This document shows positions 26,153 through 33,835 of a DNA stretch of 64,000 nucleotides, one piece after another. The notes below the pieces were generated by a model, which worked only from the letters and a program-made list of their open reading frames with translations, ran no database searches and was not told the DNA's origin. Origin of the DNA: Prado023 sp963798745 (lineage in GTDB: Bacteria > Actinomycetota > Actinomycetes > S36-B12 > CAIYMF01). The position numbers and the translations under genes were made by a program. Positions within the stretch are counted from its first letter, which is position 1, and every line of letters begins with the position of its first letter. The stretch covers positions 186,001 to 250,000 of the forward strand of contig CAWCUF010000005.1 of the NCBI GenBank assembly GCA_963798745.1. The letters are read 5' to 3'.

Positions 26153-26982
26153 CGCGGGCACACCGCCACCGAGACCGTGCCCAGCCCGACGTGGGCGCTG
26201 ATCACCGCCCCCACCTCCACGACGTGCACGTCGGCGGTCGGCAGCGCTGTCCGCAGCGCCGCCGCGAGGTCGGCAGCGCGCTGGTCGGCAGCGCAGTGCT
26301 GGACCACCACGTCGGCGGGAGCCGCACCCGCGGCGTCGCACGCGATCTCGGCCATCCGCGCCACCGCCCGACCCATCGTGCGCTGCTTCTCCAGAGGCGC
26401 GATCGTCCCGTCGCGCATCTCGAGGATGGGCTTGACCATGAGCGCGTTGCCCAGCAGCGCCTGCGCGGCGCCGATCCGCCCGCCGCGGCGCAACTGGTCG
26501 AGGTTGTCGACCACCAGCCAGGTGCGGGAGGCCGCTGCCCGCCGATGGGCCGCAGCAGCGACCTCCTCGGCACTGCCGCCGGCCGCAGCGACCTCGCAGG
26601 CGGTCCGGGCAGCGAAGCCCATGGCGATGCCGACCGTGCGCGAGTCCACCACCTGCACGGGGATGCTCGACTCGCGGGCTGCGATCCGGGCAGCGTCGTA
26701 CGTCCCGGACATGTCGGCTGAGATGTGGACACTGACGATGTGGTCATAGCCCTGCTCCGCCAACTGCGCGTACGCCTGCGCGAACCGGGCCGGCGCGGGC
26801 CGCGAGGTCGTGACCGTCACCTTGCGGCGCAGGGCGCTGGCCACCTCGTCGGGGCTGATCTGCACGCCCTCGTCGAAGGTCTCGCCCTCGAGGATGACCG
26901 CGAGCGGCACCACTGTCAGCTCCGGGGGCGCGAGGTCCCCGGAGAGGTATCCGGTCGAGTCCGAGACGATCGCCACCTTCAT
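26149..26982 (-). CDS. DegV family fatty-acid-binding protein
   Basis: A 277-residue DegV-domain protein. In Gram-positives such proteins (FakB) present fatty acids to the kinase FakA to make acyl-phosphate. Visible features are VAIVSDSTGYLS at the N-terminus, ISADMSGTYDAARIAA and the TSRPAPARF motif. No FakA is in the window, so kinase partnership is an inference. It is coupled to plsY, which would use the acyl-phosphate. A TAGCCT box lies 8 nt before its ATG. Confidence 0.92.
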   Translation of the reverse strand: MKVAIVSDSTGYLSGDLAPPELTVVPLAVILEGETFDEGVQISPDEVASALRRKVTVTTSRPAPARFAQAYAQLAEQGYDHIVSVHISADMSGTYDAARIAARESSIPVQVVDSRTVGIAMGFAARTACEVAAAGGSAEEVAAAAHRRAAASRTWLVVDNLDQLRRGGRIGAAQALLGNALMVKPILEMRDGTIAPLEKQRTMGRAVARMAEIACDAAGAAPADVVVQHCAADQRAADLAAALRTALPTADVHVVEVGAVISAHVGLGTVSVAVCPR

Positions 26983-26990
26983 GGCGCCTC

Positions 26991-26996
26991 AGGCTA
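26991..26996 (-). promoter_or_regulatory. Candidate -10 box of a leaderless degV-plsY transcript
   Basis: TAGCCT on the minus strand, 8 nt upstream of the degV ATG, lying in the 22-bp gap after the leuS stop. No ribosome site is visible. Confidence 0.5.
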
Positions 26997-27004
26997 GTGC
27001 CAGA

Positions 27005-29491
27005 TCAGCCCGGAACCACGTTCACGAGCTTGGGTGCCCGCACGATGACGGCGCGCGGCTCGCGATCGCCCAGCGCAGCGACCACTGCCGGGGTGGCCAG
27101 TGCCAGGGCGCGCAGGTCGGCCTCGGCGATGTCCGGGGCCACCTCGAGGCGCTCGCGGACCCTGCCGGCGATCTGCACGACGCAGGTGACCGACTCCGCG
27201 ACCAGCAGTGCCGGATCGACGACCGGCCAGCCGGCCAGCGCGAGGCTGGGCTCGTGGCCCAGGCGTTCCCACATCTCCTCAGCGGTGTACGGGGCGACCA
27301 GGCTCAGGATGATCGCGACGGCCTCGGCGGCCTCACGTACTGCGGGATCGCCCGGGCCGATGCCGGAGTCGATCGCCTTTCGGGCTGCGTTGACCAACTC
27401 CATCGTCCTGGCCACGGCCACGTTGAAGCGGTAGGTCTCCAGGGCGTGGGCCGCGTCGTGAATCGAGCGGTGCGTGATGCGGCGCAGCGCGAGGTCACCG
27501 GCGGTGGGGTCGGTGCCCGGGGTGCTGGTCACGTCTCCGGACAGCCGCCACGCCCGGGCCAGGAACTTGCGGGAACCGCCGGGCGAGACGTCGGCCCAGT
27601 CGATGTCGTCCTCCGGCGGCCCGGCGAAGACCATGGTCAACCGAACGGCGTCCACACCGTGGACGGCCAACTCGTCCGACAGGCGTACCAGGTTGCCGCG
27701 CGACTTGCTCATGGCCGAGCCGTCCATCTGGACCATGCCCTGGTTGAGCAGGCGGGTGAACGGCTCCACCGCGTCGAGCATCCCCATGTCGTGGATGACC
27801 TTGGTGAAGAACCGCGCGTACAGCAGGTGCAGGATCGCGTGCGTCACCCCGCCGACGTACTGGTCGATCGGCAGCCAGGCGTTGGCCTGGGTCGGATCGA
27901 ACGGGCCGTCGGACTTGCTCGGGTCGAGGTAGCGCAGGAAGTACCAGGAGGAGTCGACGAACGTGTCCATCGTGTCGGGATCGCGTCGCGCCGGCCCGCC
28001 GCACCTCGGGCAGTCCACGATCGACCACTCGTCCAGGGCCCCCAACGGGGAGGCCCCCTTGGGCTTGAGGTCCAGGCCGGTGGCGTCGGGCAGCTCCACG
28101 GGCAGCTGGTCCTCGGGCACCGGGACCTCACCGCAGGCCGGGCAGTGGATGATGGGGATCGGCGTGCCCCAGAACCGCTGCCGGCTGATCAGCCAGTCGC
28201 GCAGCCGGTAGTTGACCGCGGCCTGCCCCCGACCCCGCTGCTCCAACCACTCGATGATCGCCGCGATCGCCGCGTCCTTGTCCAAGCCGTCCAGCGGGCC
28301 GGAGTTCACGTGCGGGCCGTCATCCGCGGTGGCGATCCCGGTCTCCACGGGATCTGCGTCGGCGGCCACCACGACCCGGACCGGCAGGTGGAACGTGCCG
28401 GCGAAGTCCAGGTCACGCTGGTCGTGGGCGGGCACGGCCATGATCGCGCCGGTGCCGTAGTCAGCCAGGACGTAGTCCGAGGCGTAGATCGGCAGCCGCT
28501 CGTCGTTGACCGGGTTGATCGCGTACCTGTTCAGGAACACCCCGGTCTTGGGGCGGTCGCTGGCCAGCCGGTCGATGTCGGTCTCCTGCTTGGTGGCCGC
28601 CAGGTAGGTGGCGAACTCGGCCTGCGCATCCGTGCCCTGGGCCAGTTCCGCGGCCAGGTCGGAGTCGGCGGCCACGACGAAGAAGGTCGCACCGAACAGG
28701 GTGTCGGGCCGGGTCGTGTAGACGGTGACAGGCTCGTCGCGGCCCTCGATGGCGAACTGGACCTCCGCGCCGGTCGAGCGCCCGATCCAGTTACGCTGCA
28801 TCTGCAGCACCTTGTCGGGCCACTGCCCCTCCAGCAGGCTCATGTCGTCGAGCAGCCGGTCGGCGTAGTCGGTGATCTTCAGGTACCACTGGGTGAGCTT
28901 CTTCTTGGTGACCACCGAGTCGCAGCGCTCGCACAGTCCGGCCACGACCTGCTCGTTGGCCAGCACCGTCTGGCAGGACGGGCACCAGTTGACCGCGCTG
29001 GCCTTCCGATAGGCCAGGCCGCGGGAGAACATCTGGAGGAAGAACCACTGGTTCCACTGGTAGAACTCGGGGTCGCAGGTGTTGAGAACCCGGTCCCAGT
29101 CGAAGGAGCACGCGTAGCGGCGCATCGAGGCCTTCTGCGTGGCGATGTTCTCATACGTCCAGGCCCGCGGGTCCGCGTTGTTCTTGATGGCGGCGTTCTC
29201 CGCGGGCAGGCCGAAGGCGTCCCATCCGATCGGGTGCAGCACGTTGAAGCCCTGCTGGACCCAGTAACGGGCGAGCACGTCGCCCAGGGCGTAGGCCTCA
29301 GCGTGGCCCATGTGCAGGTCGCCCGAGGGGTAGGGGAACATGTCGAGCACGTACTTGCGCGGCCGGTCGTCGTCGGGCCGCCCGGACCGGAACGGCGCGA
29401 GCCGGTCCCAGACCTCCAGCCACTTGTCCTGCAGGGCGTCGGGGTCATAGCCCTCGCGGGGCTCGGGGGTCGGCGACGGGCTCTGGCTCAT
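27005..29491 (-). CDS. leuS: Leucyl-tRNA synthetase
   Basis: A class I synthetase of 828 residues that charges tRNA-Leu. The HIGH signature appears as HMGH in YPSGDLHMGHAEAYALGD, the KMSKS loop as AMSKSRGN, and the CP1 editing domain is intact (TTRPDTLFGATFFVVA). The tRNA-binding C-terminal domain is present. The ATG at 29491 is chosen over a TTG three codons upstream because a TACCCT box lies 8 nt before it, fitting a leaderless transcript. Confidence 0.97.
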   Translation of the reverse strand: MSQSPSPTPEPREGYDPDALQDKWLEVWDRLAPFRSGRPDDDRPRKYVLDMFPYPSGDLHMGHAEAYALGDVLARYWVQQGFNVLHPIGWDAFGLPAENAAIKNNADPRAWTYENIATQKASMRRYACSFDWDRVLNTCDPEFYQWNQWFFLQMFSRGLAYRKASAVNWCPSCQTVLANEQVVAGLCERCDSVVTKKKLTQWYLKITDYADRLLDDMSLLEGQWPDKVLQMQRNWIGRSTGAEVQFAIEGRDEPVTVYTTRPDTLFGATFFVVAADSDLAAELAQGTDAQAEFATYLAATKQETDIDRLASDRPKTGVFLNRYAINPVNDERLPIYASDYVLADYGTGAIMAVPAHDQRDLDFAGTFHLPVRVVVAADADPVETGIATADDGPHVNSGPLDGLDKDAAIAAIIEWLEQRGRGQAAVNYRLRDWLISRQRFWGTPIPIIHCPACGEVPVPEDQLPVELPDATGLDLKPKGASPLGALDEWSIVDCPRCGGPARRDPDTMDTFVDSSWYFLRYLDPSKSDGPFDPTQANAWLPIDQYVGGVTHAILHLLYARFFTKVIHDMGMLDAVEPFTRLLNQGMVQMDGSAMSKSRGNLVRLSDELAVHGVDAVRLTMVFAGPPEDDIDWADVSPGGSRKFLARAWRLSGDVTSTPGTDPTAGDLALRRITHRSIHDAAHALETYRFNVAVARTMELVNAARKAIDSGIGPGDPAVREAAEAVAIILSLVAPYTAEEMWERLGHEPSLALAGWPVVDPALLVAESVTCVVQIAGRVRERLEVAPDIAEADLRALALATPAVVAALGDREPRAVIVRAPKLVNVVPG

Positions 29492-29499
29492 GGGGCCCA

Positions 29500-29505
29500 A
29501 GGGTA
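29500..29505 (-). promoter_or_regulatory. Candidate -10 box of a leaderless leuS transcript
   Basis: TACCCT on the minus strand ends 8 nt upstream of the leuS ATG at 29491. No Shine-Dalgarno sequence is present between them. Confidence 0.55.
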
Positions 29506-29737
29506 GTCGGTGGTGCGGGCCGCTCGGACTCGTCCGGGACCGCGCTCGCTGGAGCTCGCGGACGTCTGCGGACGAGCGTGGGGCAGGGTCTCAGATCGAC
29601 CCGTCGAGGGGGGCGTTGGTCATGCTCGCGGCGTCCCAGCTCGGCCTCCCGAGCGCTCAAGTCCGCCTCCTCGGCACGCAGCTTGGCCTCCTGAACGGGC
29701 CAGCGATCGGGATTTCCAGACCCCCGAGCGGGTGCTG

Positions 29738-29743
29738 TAGAGT
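29738..29743 (+). promoter_or_regulatory. Candidate -10 box of tRNA-Ala
   Basis: TAGAGT 12 nt before the mature tRNA 5' end; a weak TTTCCA-like -35 lies about 19 bp further upstream. Confidence 0.4.
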
Positions 29744-29755
29744 TCTGCCCTGTTC

Positions 29756-29828
29756 GGGGCTGTGGCGCAGCTGGTAGCGCACCTGCATGGCATGCAGGGG
29801 GTCAGGGGTTCGAGTCCCCTCAGCTCCA
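29756..29828 (+). tRNA. tRNA-Ala (anticodon GGC)
   Basis: A 73-nt gene folds into a full cloverleaf: acceptor GGGGCTG/CAGCTCC (one G-U), D stem GCGC/GCGC, anticodon stem CCTGC/GCAGG with loop ATGGCAT giving anticodon GGC, variable GGGTC, T stem AGGGG/CCCCT with TTCGAGT loop, and discriminator A. CCA is not fully encoded (CA follows). It would read GCC and GCU alanine codons. Confidence 0.97.
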
Positions 29829-30262
29829 CAATGAGAGAAGCCTCCCGGTGTTCCGGGGGCCCAGCGGGCTGCGGGCTCCTCAGCTCCGCATACCTGTGTC
29901 CGGGGGACTGCCGAGTGGGGACTCGGGAGGAGCAGCCCCAGCGGGGCTGCGACGGCTCCCCTCAGCTCCAGGCGAGCGTCCGCAGCCAGCCAGCCCGCAG
30001 CCAACCGCGATGTCGCGTGAAGCGACCCATCACAGATCCCACCAGCGAAAACGCCGACTTCTGGTCGAAAGAGCCCCCACGCGCGGCACCCCCGCCGCTC
30101 AACGCCGAGTTGTGGTTGAACCCGGCCAACTCCGCCGGTGTTTTTCATCCAGCCGGAGCGCGTTCGGCAGCCTTCGGCCTGCCTGCGCATCCGCTTCCGA
30201 CCACAAGTCGGCAGTTCGCACGGGTCGCCACCCAGCGCCCCGCCACCAGACGAACCCGAGCT
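29829..30262. other. Gene-free stretch after tRNA-Ala with hairpins and tRNA 3'-end echoes
   Basis: No credible gene is seen. Two hairpins lie at 29911-29926 (CCGAGT, 4-nt loop, ACTCGG) and 29932-29950 (GCAGCCCC, 3-nt loop, GGGGCTGC). The last 14 bases of the tRNA, TCCCCTCAGCTCCA (29815-29828), recur exactly at 29957-29970, and a shorter CCTCAGCTCC occurs near 29878-29887. Confidence 0.7.
29932..29950. terminator. Hairpin downstream of tRNA-Ala
   Basis: Perfect 8-bp stem GCAGCCCC/GGGGCTGC, loop AGC, about 100 nt after the tRNA. It may end the tRNA transcript, together with the smaller hairpin at 29911-29926. Confidence 0.5.
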
Positions 30263-30952
30263 TCAGGCGTCGTCGGCACCGATCGCCGGTGCCGGGGCAG
30301 CCGCGGCGTTGTACTCCTCGAGCCGCCACCGGGTGACCGGCTCCTCGCCGGGCGCCCCGGGCAGGTTCAACTGGCTCAGGACGCTCCACGCGCAGTTGCT
30401 GATCACGCCCAGGCCGGTCCACTGCTCGGGGGCCAGCCCCAGCAGGCCGCCGATTCCGGCGCGGATCGCCCCGCCGTGGCTGACCACCACCAGCGTGCCG
30501 CCCGCCGGGAGGAGGGCCACGTACCGGTCCACGGCGGCGATCACCCGGGTCACCACCTCACTGCGGGCCTCGCCGGCGGGCGGACGCACGTCGTGCCCGG
30601 CGACCCACGCCAGGAACAGCGCCTCATCGCGGGCGATGATCTCCTCGCGACTGCGACCCTGCCAGTCCCCACCGTCGGTCTCGCGCAGCCCCGGATCCTG
30701 ACCGACCGCCAATCCGACCAGGTCCGCGAGCACCTGTGCGGTGGCGCTGGCCCGCGCCAGATCGCTGGAGACGATCACGTCCGGGCGCATGCGCGCGATC
30801 GCGGGGGCCGCCGCGGCTGCCTGGGTCAGGCCAACCTCGTCGAGGGCCACGTCGGTGGCGCCCTGGAACCGGTTGGCCAGGTTCCATCCGGTACGACCGT
30901 GCCGCCAGAACACCACCCGCCGTCGGGGTGCGGGGTTCCAGCCCCCAGTCAC
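30263..30952 (-). CDS. Histidine phosphatase family protein (phosphoglycerate mutase-like)
   Basis: A 229-residue member of the histidine phosphatase superfamily. The phosphohistidine motif is WRHGRTGWN near residue 17, and the second catalytic histidine lies in VVVSHGGAIRAG. The substrate is undetermined; the actinobacterial rsfS-linked member is sometimes annotated as phosphoglycerate mutase, but only the fold is supported. It overlaps rsfS by 4 bp (ATGA) and is the last gene of the long minus-strand cluster. Confidence 0.92.
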   Translation of the reverse strand: MTGGWNPAPRRRVVFWRHGRTGWNLANRFQGATDVALDEVGLTQAAAAAPAIARMRPDVIVSSDLARASATAQVLADLVGLAVGQDPGLRETDGGDWQGRSREEIIARDEALFLAWVAGHDVRPPAGEARSEVVTRVIAAVDRYVALLPAGGTLVVVSHGGAIRAGIGGLLGLAPEQWTGLGVISNCAWSVLSQLNLPGAPGEEPVTRWRLEEYNAAAAPAPAIGADDA

Positions 30953-31335
30953 GGAATGGCCGTGCGCGGTGCGTGCACCTCGGCAGGCAACTCGATCAGC
31001 GGGCAGTCGCGCCAGAGCCGCTCCAACGCGTAGTGGAAGCGCTCCTCGGTCTGCTGCACGTGCACCACGATCTCGTTGTAGTCCAGCAGGACCCAGCGGC
31101 CCTCGGACTCACCCTCCCGGCGCAGCGGCTTGACCCCGACCTTGAGCAGGGCCTCCTCGATGGCATCCACGACCGCCCGGACGGCGCGGTCGTTGGCCGC
31201 CGAGCAGAGCAGGAACACGTCGGTGAGCACGAGGTGCCCGCTGACGTCGATGGCCACGATGTCCTCGGCGAGCTTGTCCGAGGCGGCACGCGCGGCGGCC
31301 ACGGCAAGATCCACGGCATGGGGGTCAGCAGTCAC
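30949..31335 (-). CDS. rsfS: Ribosomal silencing factor RsfS
   Basis: Binds L14 on the 50S subunit and blocks subunit joining under nutrient stress. The 128-residue protein has the family core DKLAEDIVAIDVSG, TDVFLLCSA and WVLLDYNEIVVHVQ. The start codon is GTG at 31335, preceded at 7 nt by TAGGCT, so it is probably transcribed leaderless in addition to readthrough from the LCP gene 45 bp upstream. Confidence 0.96.
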   Translation of the reverse strand: MTADPHAVDLAVAAARAASDKLAEDIVAIDVSGHLVLTDVFLLCSAANDRAVRAVVDAIEEALLKVGVKPLRREGESEGRWVLLDYNEIVVHVQQTEERFHYALERLWRDCPLIELPAEVHAPRTAIP

Positions 31336-31342
31336 GCGCGTG

Positions 31343-31348
31343 AGCCTA
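31343..31348 (-). promoter_or_regulatory. Candidate -10 box of a leaderless rsfS transcript
   Basis: TAGGCT on the minus strand, 7 nt upstream of the GTG start of rsfS. Confidence 0.5.
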
Positions 31349-31380
31349 CCTCGCCGCCCACCTTCGACCCGGCCACCGGC

Positions 31381-32529
31381 TCACGGCTCGAAGTCCGCAC
31401 CGAGCACGACGACCACGTCGGCGACGTTCTGCCCGCTCTCGGCCACCTGCACGTCAGCGTCGGGCACCTCCAGCGCCGTCACGACGCGCTCCCCCAAGGC
31501 GAGCGAGGCCGTCGTGCTGTCCGCGACGATCACCTGGGTCGTGGCCTGACCGAACTCGTCGGCGTTCCCGCCGTTGATGTACACCATCCCATCGGCAACC
31601 AGCCGGTCGCGGGCTGATGCACCCAGGCCGGGCGTCCCCGCACCGTTGCGCACCAGCACGCGCGGGTTCGTATCAACCCCGGTGAGGACGGCCTGCGGGA
31701 ACAGCGACTCGGTGACCGCGGCGGCGGCGTCGAGGTCGACGCGGACCACGGCCAGCGCTTCACCGGCCTCGATGTCGGTCGTCGGCAGCAAGCGGACCTG
31801 CTGCCCCCCGGCCAGGATCGCCGCGCGCATCTGCAGCAGGAACTCGGCGACCGTGGTGGTCGCCTGCGTGGTGCGCGCCGAGCCGCCCAGGGAGGTCAGC
31901 ATCGCCTCGATGCGCAGCTGGTCGTCAGGCAGGCCGGAGATGGTGGCGGTCATGACTTGGGAGTTCCGTGCCATCCGGGCGGCCTCCGGCTCGTCGGGCA
32001 GCCAGGCCAGTGAGTAGGCCGCCGCCTGCGTTCCGTCGAGGACCTGGATGCCTGCCGGGACCACGACCGTCTGCACGCCGGAGTCGGGGTCGGTCGTCGT
32101 GATGGCCCGATCGACGTCCACCGTGATGCCGCCCACGAAGTCGACCATCCCGGCCAGCGCCAGCCGCCCCAGGCTCAGGGTGCCGTCGATGCGCAGCGCG
32201 AGCAGGTCACTCAGGGCGTCCTGGGAGGCCGAGCGGTCGAGCTGTCGGGCACTCTGCCCGAGGGTCTGCTGACCGGCCCCGGGGACATCGACGATCAGTC
32301 GCGAAGCGACCAGGAGTTGCGCCGGCGGCAGGCCGCCACCGACACCGGCGATCAGGTTGTTCGCACCGAGGTCGTCATCGTTGCGCACCTGCAGCAGCAG
32401 CGTCTGCTGCTCGGCGACCACGGTCGGAGTCGGGGTCGGTTCGGTGGGGTCCACAGGCTCTGAGGCCAGGCTGCTCAGCACGATCCAGGCAACCAGCCCG
32501 AGGCCGATCACCGCCAGCAGTCCCCACAT
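31381..32529 (-). CDS. LytR-CpsA-Psr (LCP) and LytR_C domain protein, main part
   Basis: A 382-residue cell-envelope protein. One transmembrane helix at the N-terminus (MWGLLAVIGLGLVAWIVL) is followed by an LCP-like domain (DDLGANNLIAGVGGG; ALAGMVDFVGGITVDVD; GTQAAAYSL) and a LytR_C domain near the C-terminus (RVLVRNGAGTPGLGASARDRL). LCP proteins attach glycopolymers to peptidoglycan; several phosphate-binding arginines of the strict enzymes are not clear, so activity is uncertain. In the same frame, codons before the ATG read PRRRGVRSRW, a typical basic flank, suggesting the real N-terminus lies upstream in another frame (see the next entry). Confidence 0.8.
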   Translation of the reverse strand: MWGLLAVIGLGLVAWIVLSSLASEPVDPTEPTPTPTVVAEQQTLLLQVRNDDDLGANNLIAGVGGGLPPAQLLVASRLIVDVPGAGQQTLGQSARQLDRSASQDALSDLLALRIDGTLSLGRLALAGMVDFVGGITVDVDRAITTTDPDSGVQTVVVPAGIQVLDGTQAAAYSLAWLPDEPEAARMARNSQVMTATISGLPDDQLRIEAMLTSLGGSARTTQATTTVAEFLLQMRAAILAGGQQVRLLPTTDIEAGEALAVVRVDLDAAAAVTESLFPQAVLTGVDTNPRVLVRNGAGTPGLGASARDRLVADGMVYINGGNADEFGQATTQVIVADSTTASLALGERVVTALEVPDADVQVAESGQNVADVVVVLGADFEP

Positions 32530-32924
32530 CCACCGGGAACGGACACCGCGGCGGCGGGGTGTGGTGGTGGTGGTGGTGGTGGTGAAGCACCGGCTGCCCG
32601 ACCGGGTGGCGCGGGTGCGGACGTGGACTGAGCAGCAGCCGCCGGATCGGGCCCGATCGCCGGCTCGGGACGGGTCTTCGGCTCGGGCCCGGTGGTCGAT
32701 TCGGGCACGGGCGTCGGCTCAGGCTCGCTGGTCGGTTTGGACACGGTTCTCGGCTCAGGGTCGATGGCGCCAGGCGAGGCGACCAGGTCCCCTTCGGGAC
32801 CTGGTGCAGGGCCAGTCGGCTGCTCGTCGGGGGCTCCTGGTCCGGCAGGTGCTTGCGGTACCCCGGGAACTACCCGCTCCTCGGGTACTTCTGGCTCCTC
32901 GGGGCGCGCGTGCTTGGGTGTCAT
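32508..32924 (-). pseudogene. Probable N-terminal part of the LCP protein, out of frame with the main part
   Basis: An open frame of 138 residues starting MTPKHARPEEPEVPEE at the ATG coupled to the nadD stop (ATGA). It encodes an acidic, Pro/Glu-rich arm with EPEPT repeats and ends in a proline run encoded by a trinucleotide repeat at 32561-32584. The downstream LCP frame is shifted by -1. Restoring one base between the repeat and 32529 would join this arm to PRRRGVRSRW and the membrane helix, giving an ordinary membrane-anchored LCP protein. Either a sequencing error, a real frameshift, or two overlapping genes. Confidence 0.6.
32561..32584. repeat. (GTG)8 trinucleotide repeat
   Basis: Eight perfect GTG units on the plus strand (CAC on the coding minus strand), at the junction of the two LCP frames. 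Unit length 3 means copy-number change alone would not shift the frame. Confidence 0.95.
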
Positions 32925-33532
32925 CTGCGCCCGCCCACCGCGGCGTCGTCGGAGCGGTACAGCCCCATCTTGGCGATGAAGCGCTCCACACCGGCCGGCA
33001 CCAGGTAACTGATCGGCGCACCGTGGCCAACCCGCAGTCGGCAATCGGTCGAGGAGATCGCCAGGGCCGGGACCTCCACCACGCTGGCCGATCCCGGCGG
33101 CAGGTGTGCTGCGCTCAGGTCGTGGCCGGGACGTGTGACGCCGACCATGTGGGCCAGGTCGAGGGCCTCGTGCGCGTCGCGCCAGGTGAGGATCGCACCC
33201 AGCGCATCGGCGCCGGTGATGAAGAACAGCTCAGCGTCAGGGTACTGGCCGTGCAGGTCGCGCAGCGTGTCGACGGTGTACGTCGCGCCAGCCCGCTCGA
33301 TGTCGACCCGGCTCACGGTGAACCTTGGATCGTCGGCGGTGGCGATCACGGTCATGAGGTAGCGCAGCTCCGGGTCGGTGACGTCGCGCTCGACCTTCTG
33401 CCACGGCTGACCGGTCGGCGCGAAGACGACCTCGTCGAGGCCGAACAGGTGAGCCACCTCACTGGCGGCCACGAGATGCCCGTGGTGGATGGGATCGAAC
33501 GTGCCACCCATCACGCCCAGGCGCACGGCCAT
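32921..33532 (-). CDS. nadD: Nicotinate-nucleotide adenylyltransferase
   Basis: Makes nicotinate adenine dinucleotide in NAD synthesis. The 203-residue protein has the nucleotidyltransferase motif GGTFDPIHHGH at residues 9-19 and the ISSTDCR motif near residue 165. Its stop overlaps the ATG at 32924 of the acidic arm of the LCP gene. The nadD-LCP-rsfS arrangement is common in actinobacteria. Confidence 0.97.
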   Translation of the reverse strand: MAVRLGVMGGTFDPIHHGHLVAASEVAHLFGLDEVVFAPTGQPWQKVERDVTDPELRYLMTVIATADDPRFTVSRVDIERAGATYTVDTLRDLHGQYPDAELFFITGADALGAILTWRDAHEALDLAHMVGVTRPGHDLSAAHLPPGSASVVEVPALAISSTDCRLRVGHGAPISYLVPAGVERFIAKMGLYRSDDAAVGGRR

Positions 33533-33544
33533 CGGGCGCGCAGC

Positions 33545-33688
33545 TCAGCGATCAGGGTTGAACCGGGTGACCACGAACAGCAGGAGCAGCAGCACAGCCA
33601 GTCCGACCACCCCGAACAACCACGACGGGACGCCCGGATGGTCCTCGATGACAGCCCCCCCGGTGAGCCCGACAAGTGCGTTCACCAT
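33545..33688 (-). CDS. Small membrane protein (47 residues)
   Basis: A 47-residue protein beginning MVNALVGLTGGAVIEDHPG, with one hydrophobic helix (WLFGVVGLAVLLLLLFVV) and a basic end RFNPDR. The ATG at 33688 follows a GGGAAGGGG ribosome site and a TAGGCT box at 33721-33726; a longer in-frame reading lacks support. No family is recognised. It ends 12 bp before nadD. Confidence 0.65.
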   Translation of the reverse strand: MVNALVGLTGGAVIEDHPGVPSWLFGVVGLAVLLLLLFVVTRFNPDR

Positions 33689-33720
33689 TGAACTACCCCT
33701 TCCCAGCGATCCGCCCCGCG

Positions 33721-33726
33721 AGCCTA
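33721..33726 (-). promoter_or_regulatory. Candidate -10 box for the 47-residue gene and nadD
   Basis: TAGGCT on the minus strand about 33 nt before the ATG, with a purine-rich ribosome site between. It would drive the small gene, nadD and the genes below. Confidence 0.4.
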
Positions 33727-33835
33727 GCGGATTGCGCGCGCCGCGCGGACCACGCCAGCGGCGTGGGAGTCGACCCACCTGGCGCACGATCGGCGGCTCC
33801 GCGGCACCCCGGGAAGCACGCCAGCGACTGCGGGA

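Noticed and set aside
29878..29970. A second tRNA after tRNA-Ala
   Set aside because: Only the 3' acceptor/T-arm end is repeated; no D arm or anticodon stem can be folded.
32561..32584. Phase-variable switch by repeat slippage at (GTG)8
   Set aside because: The unit is three bases, so gain or loss of units keeps the reading frame; a different single-base change is needed to join the two frames.
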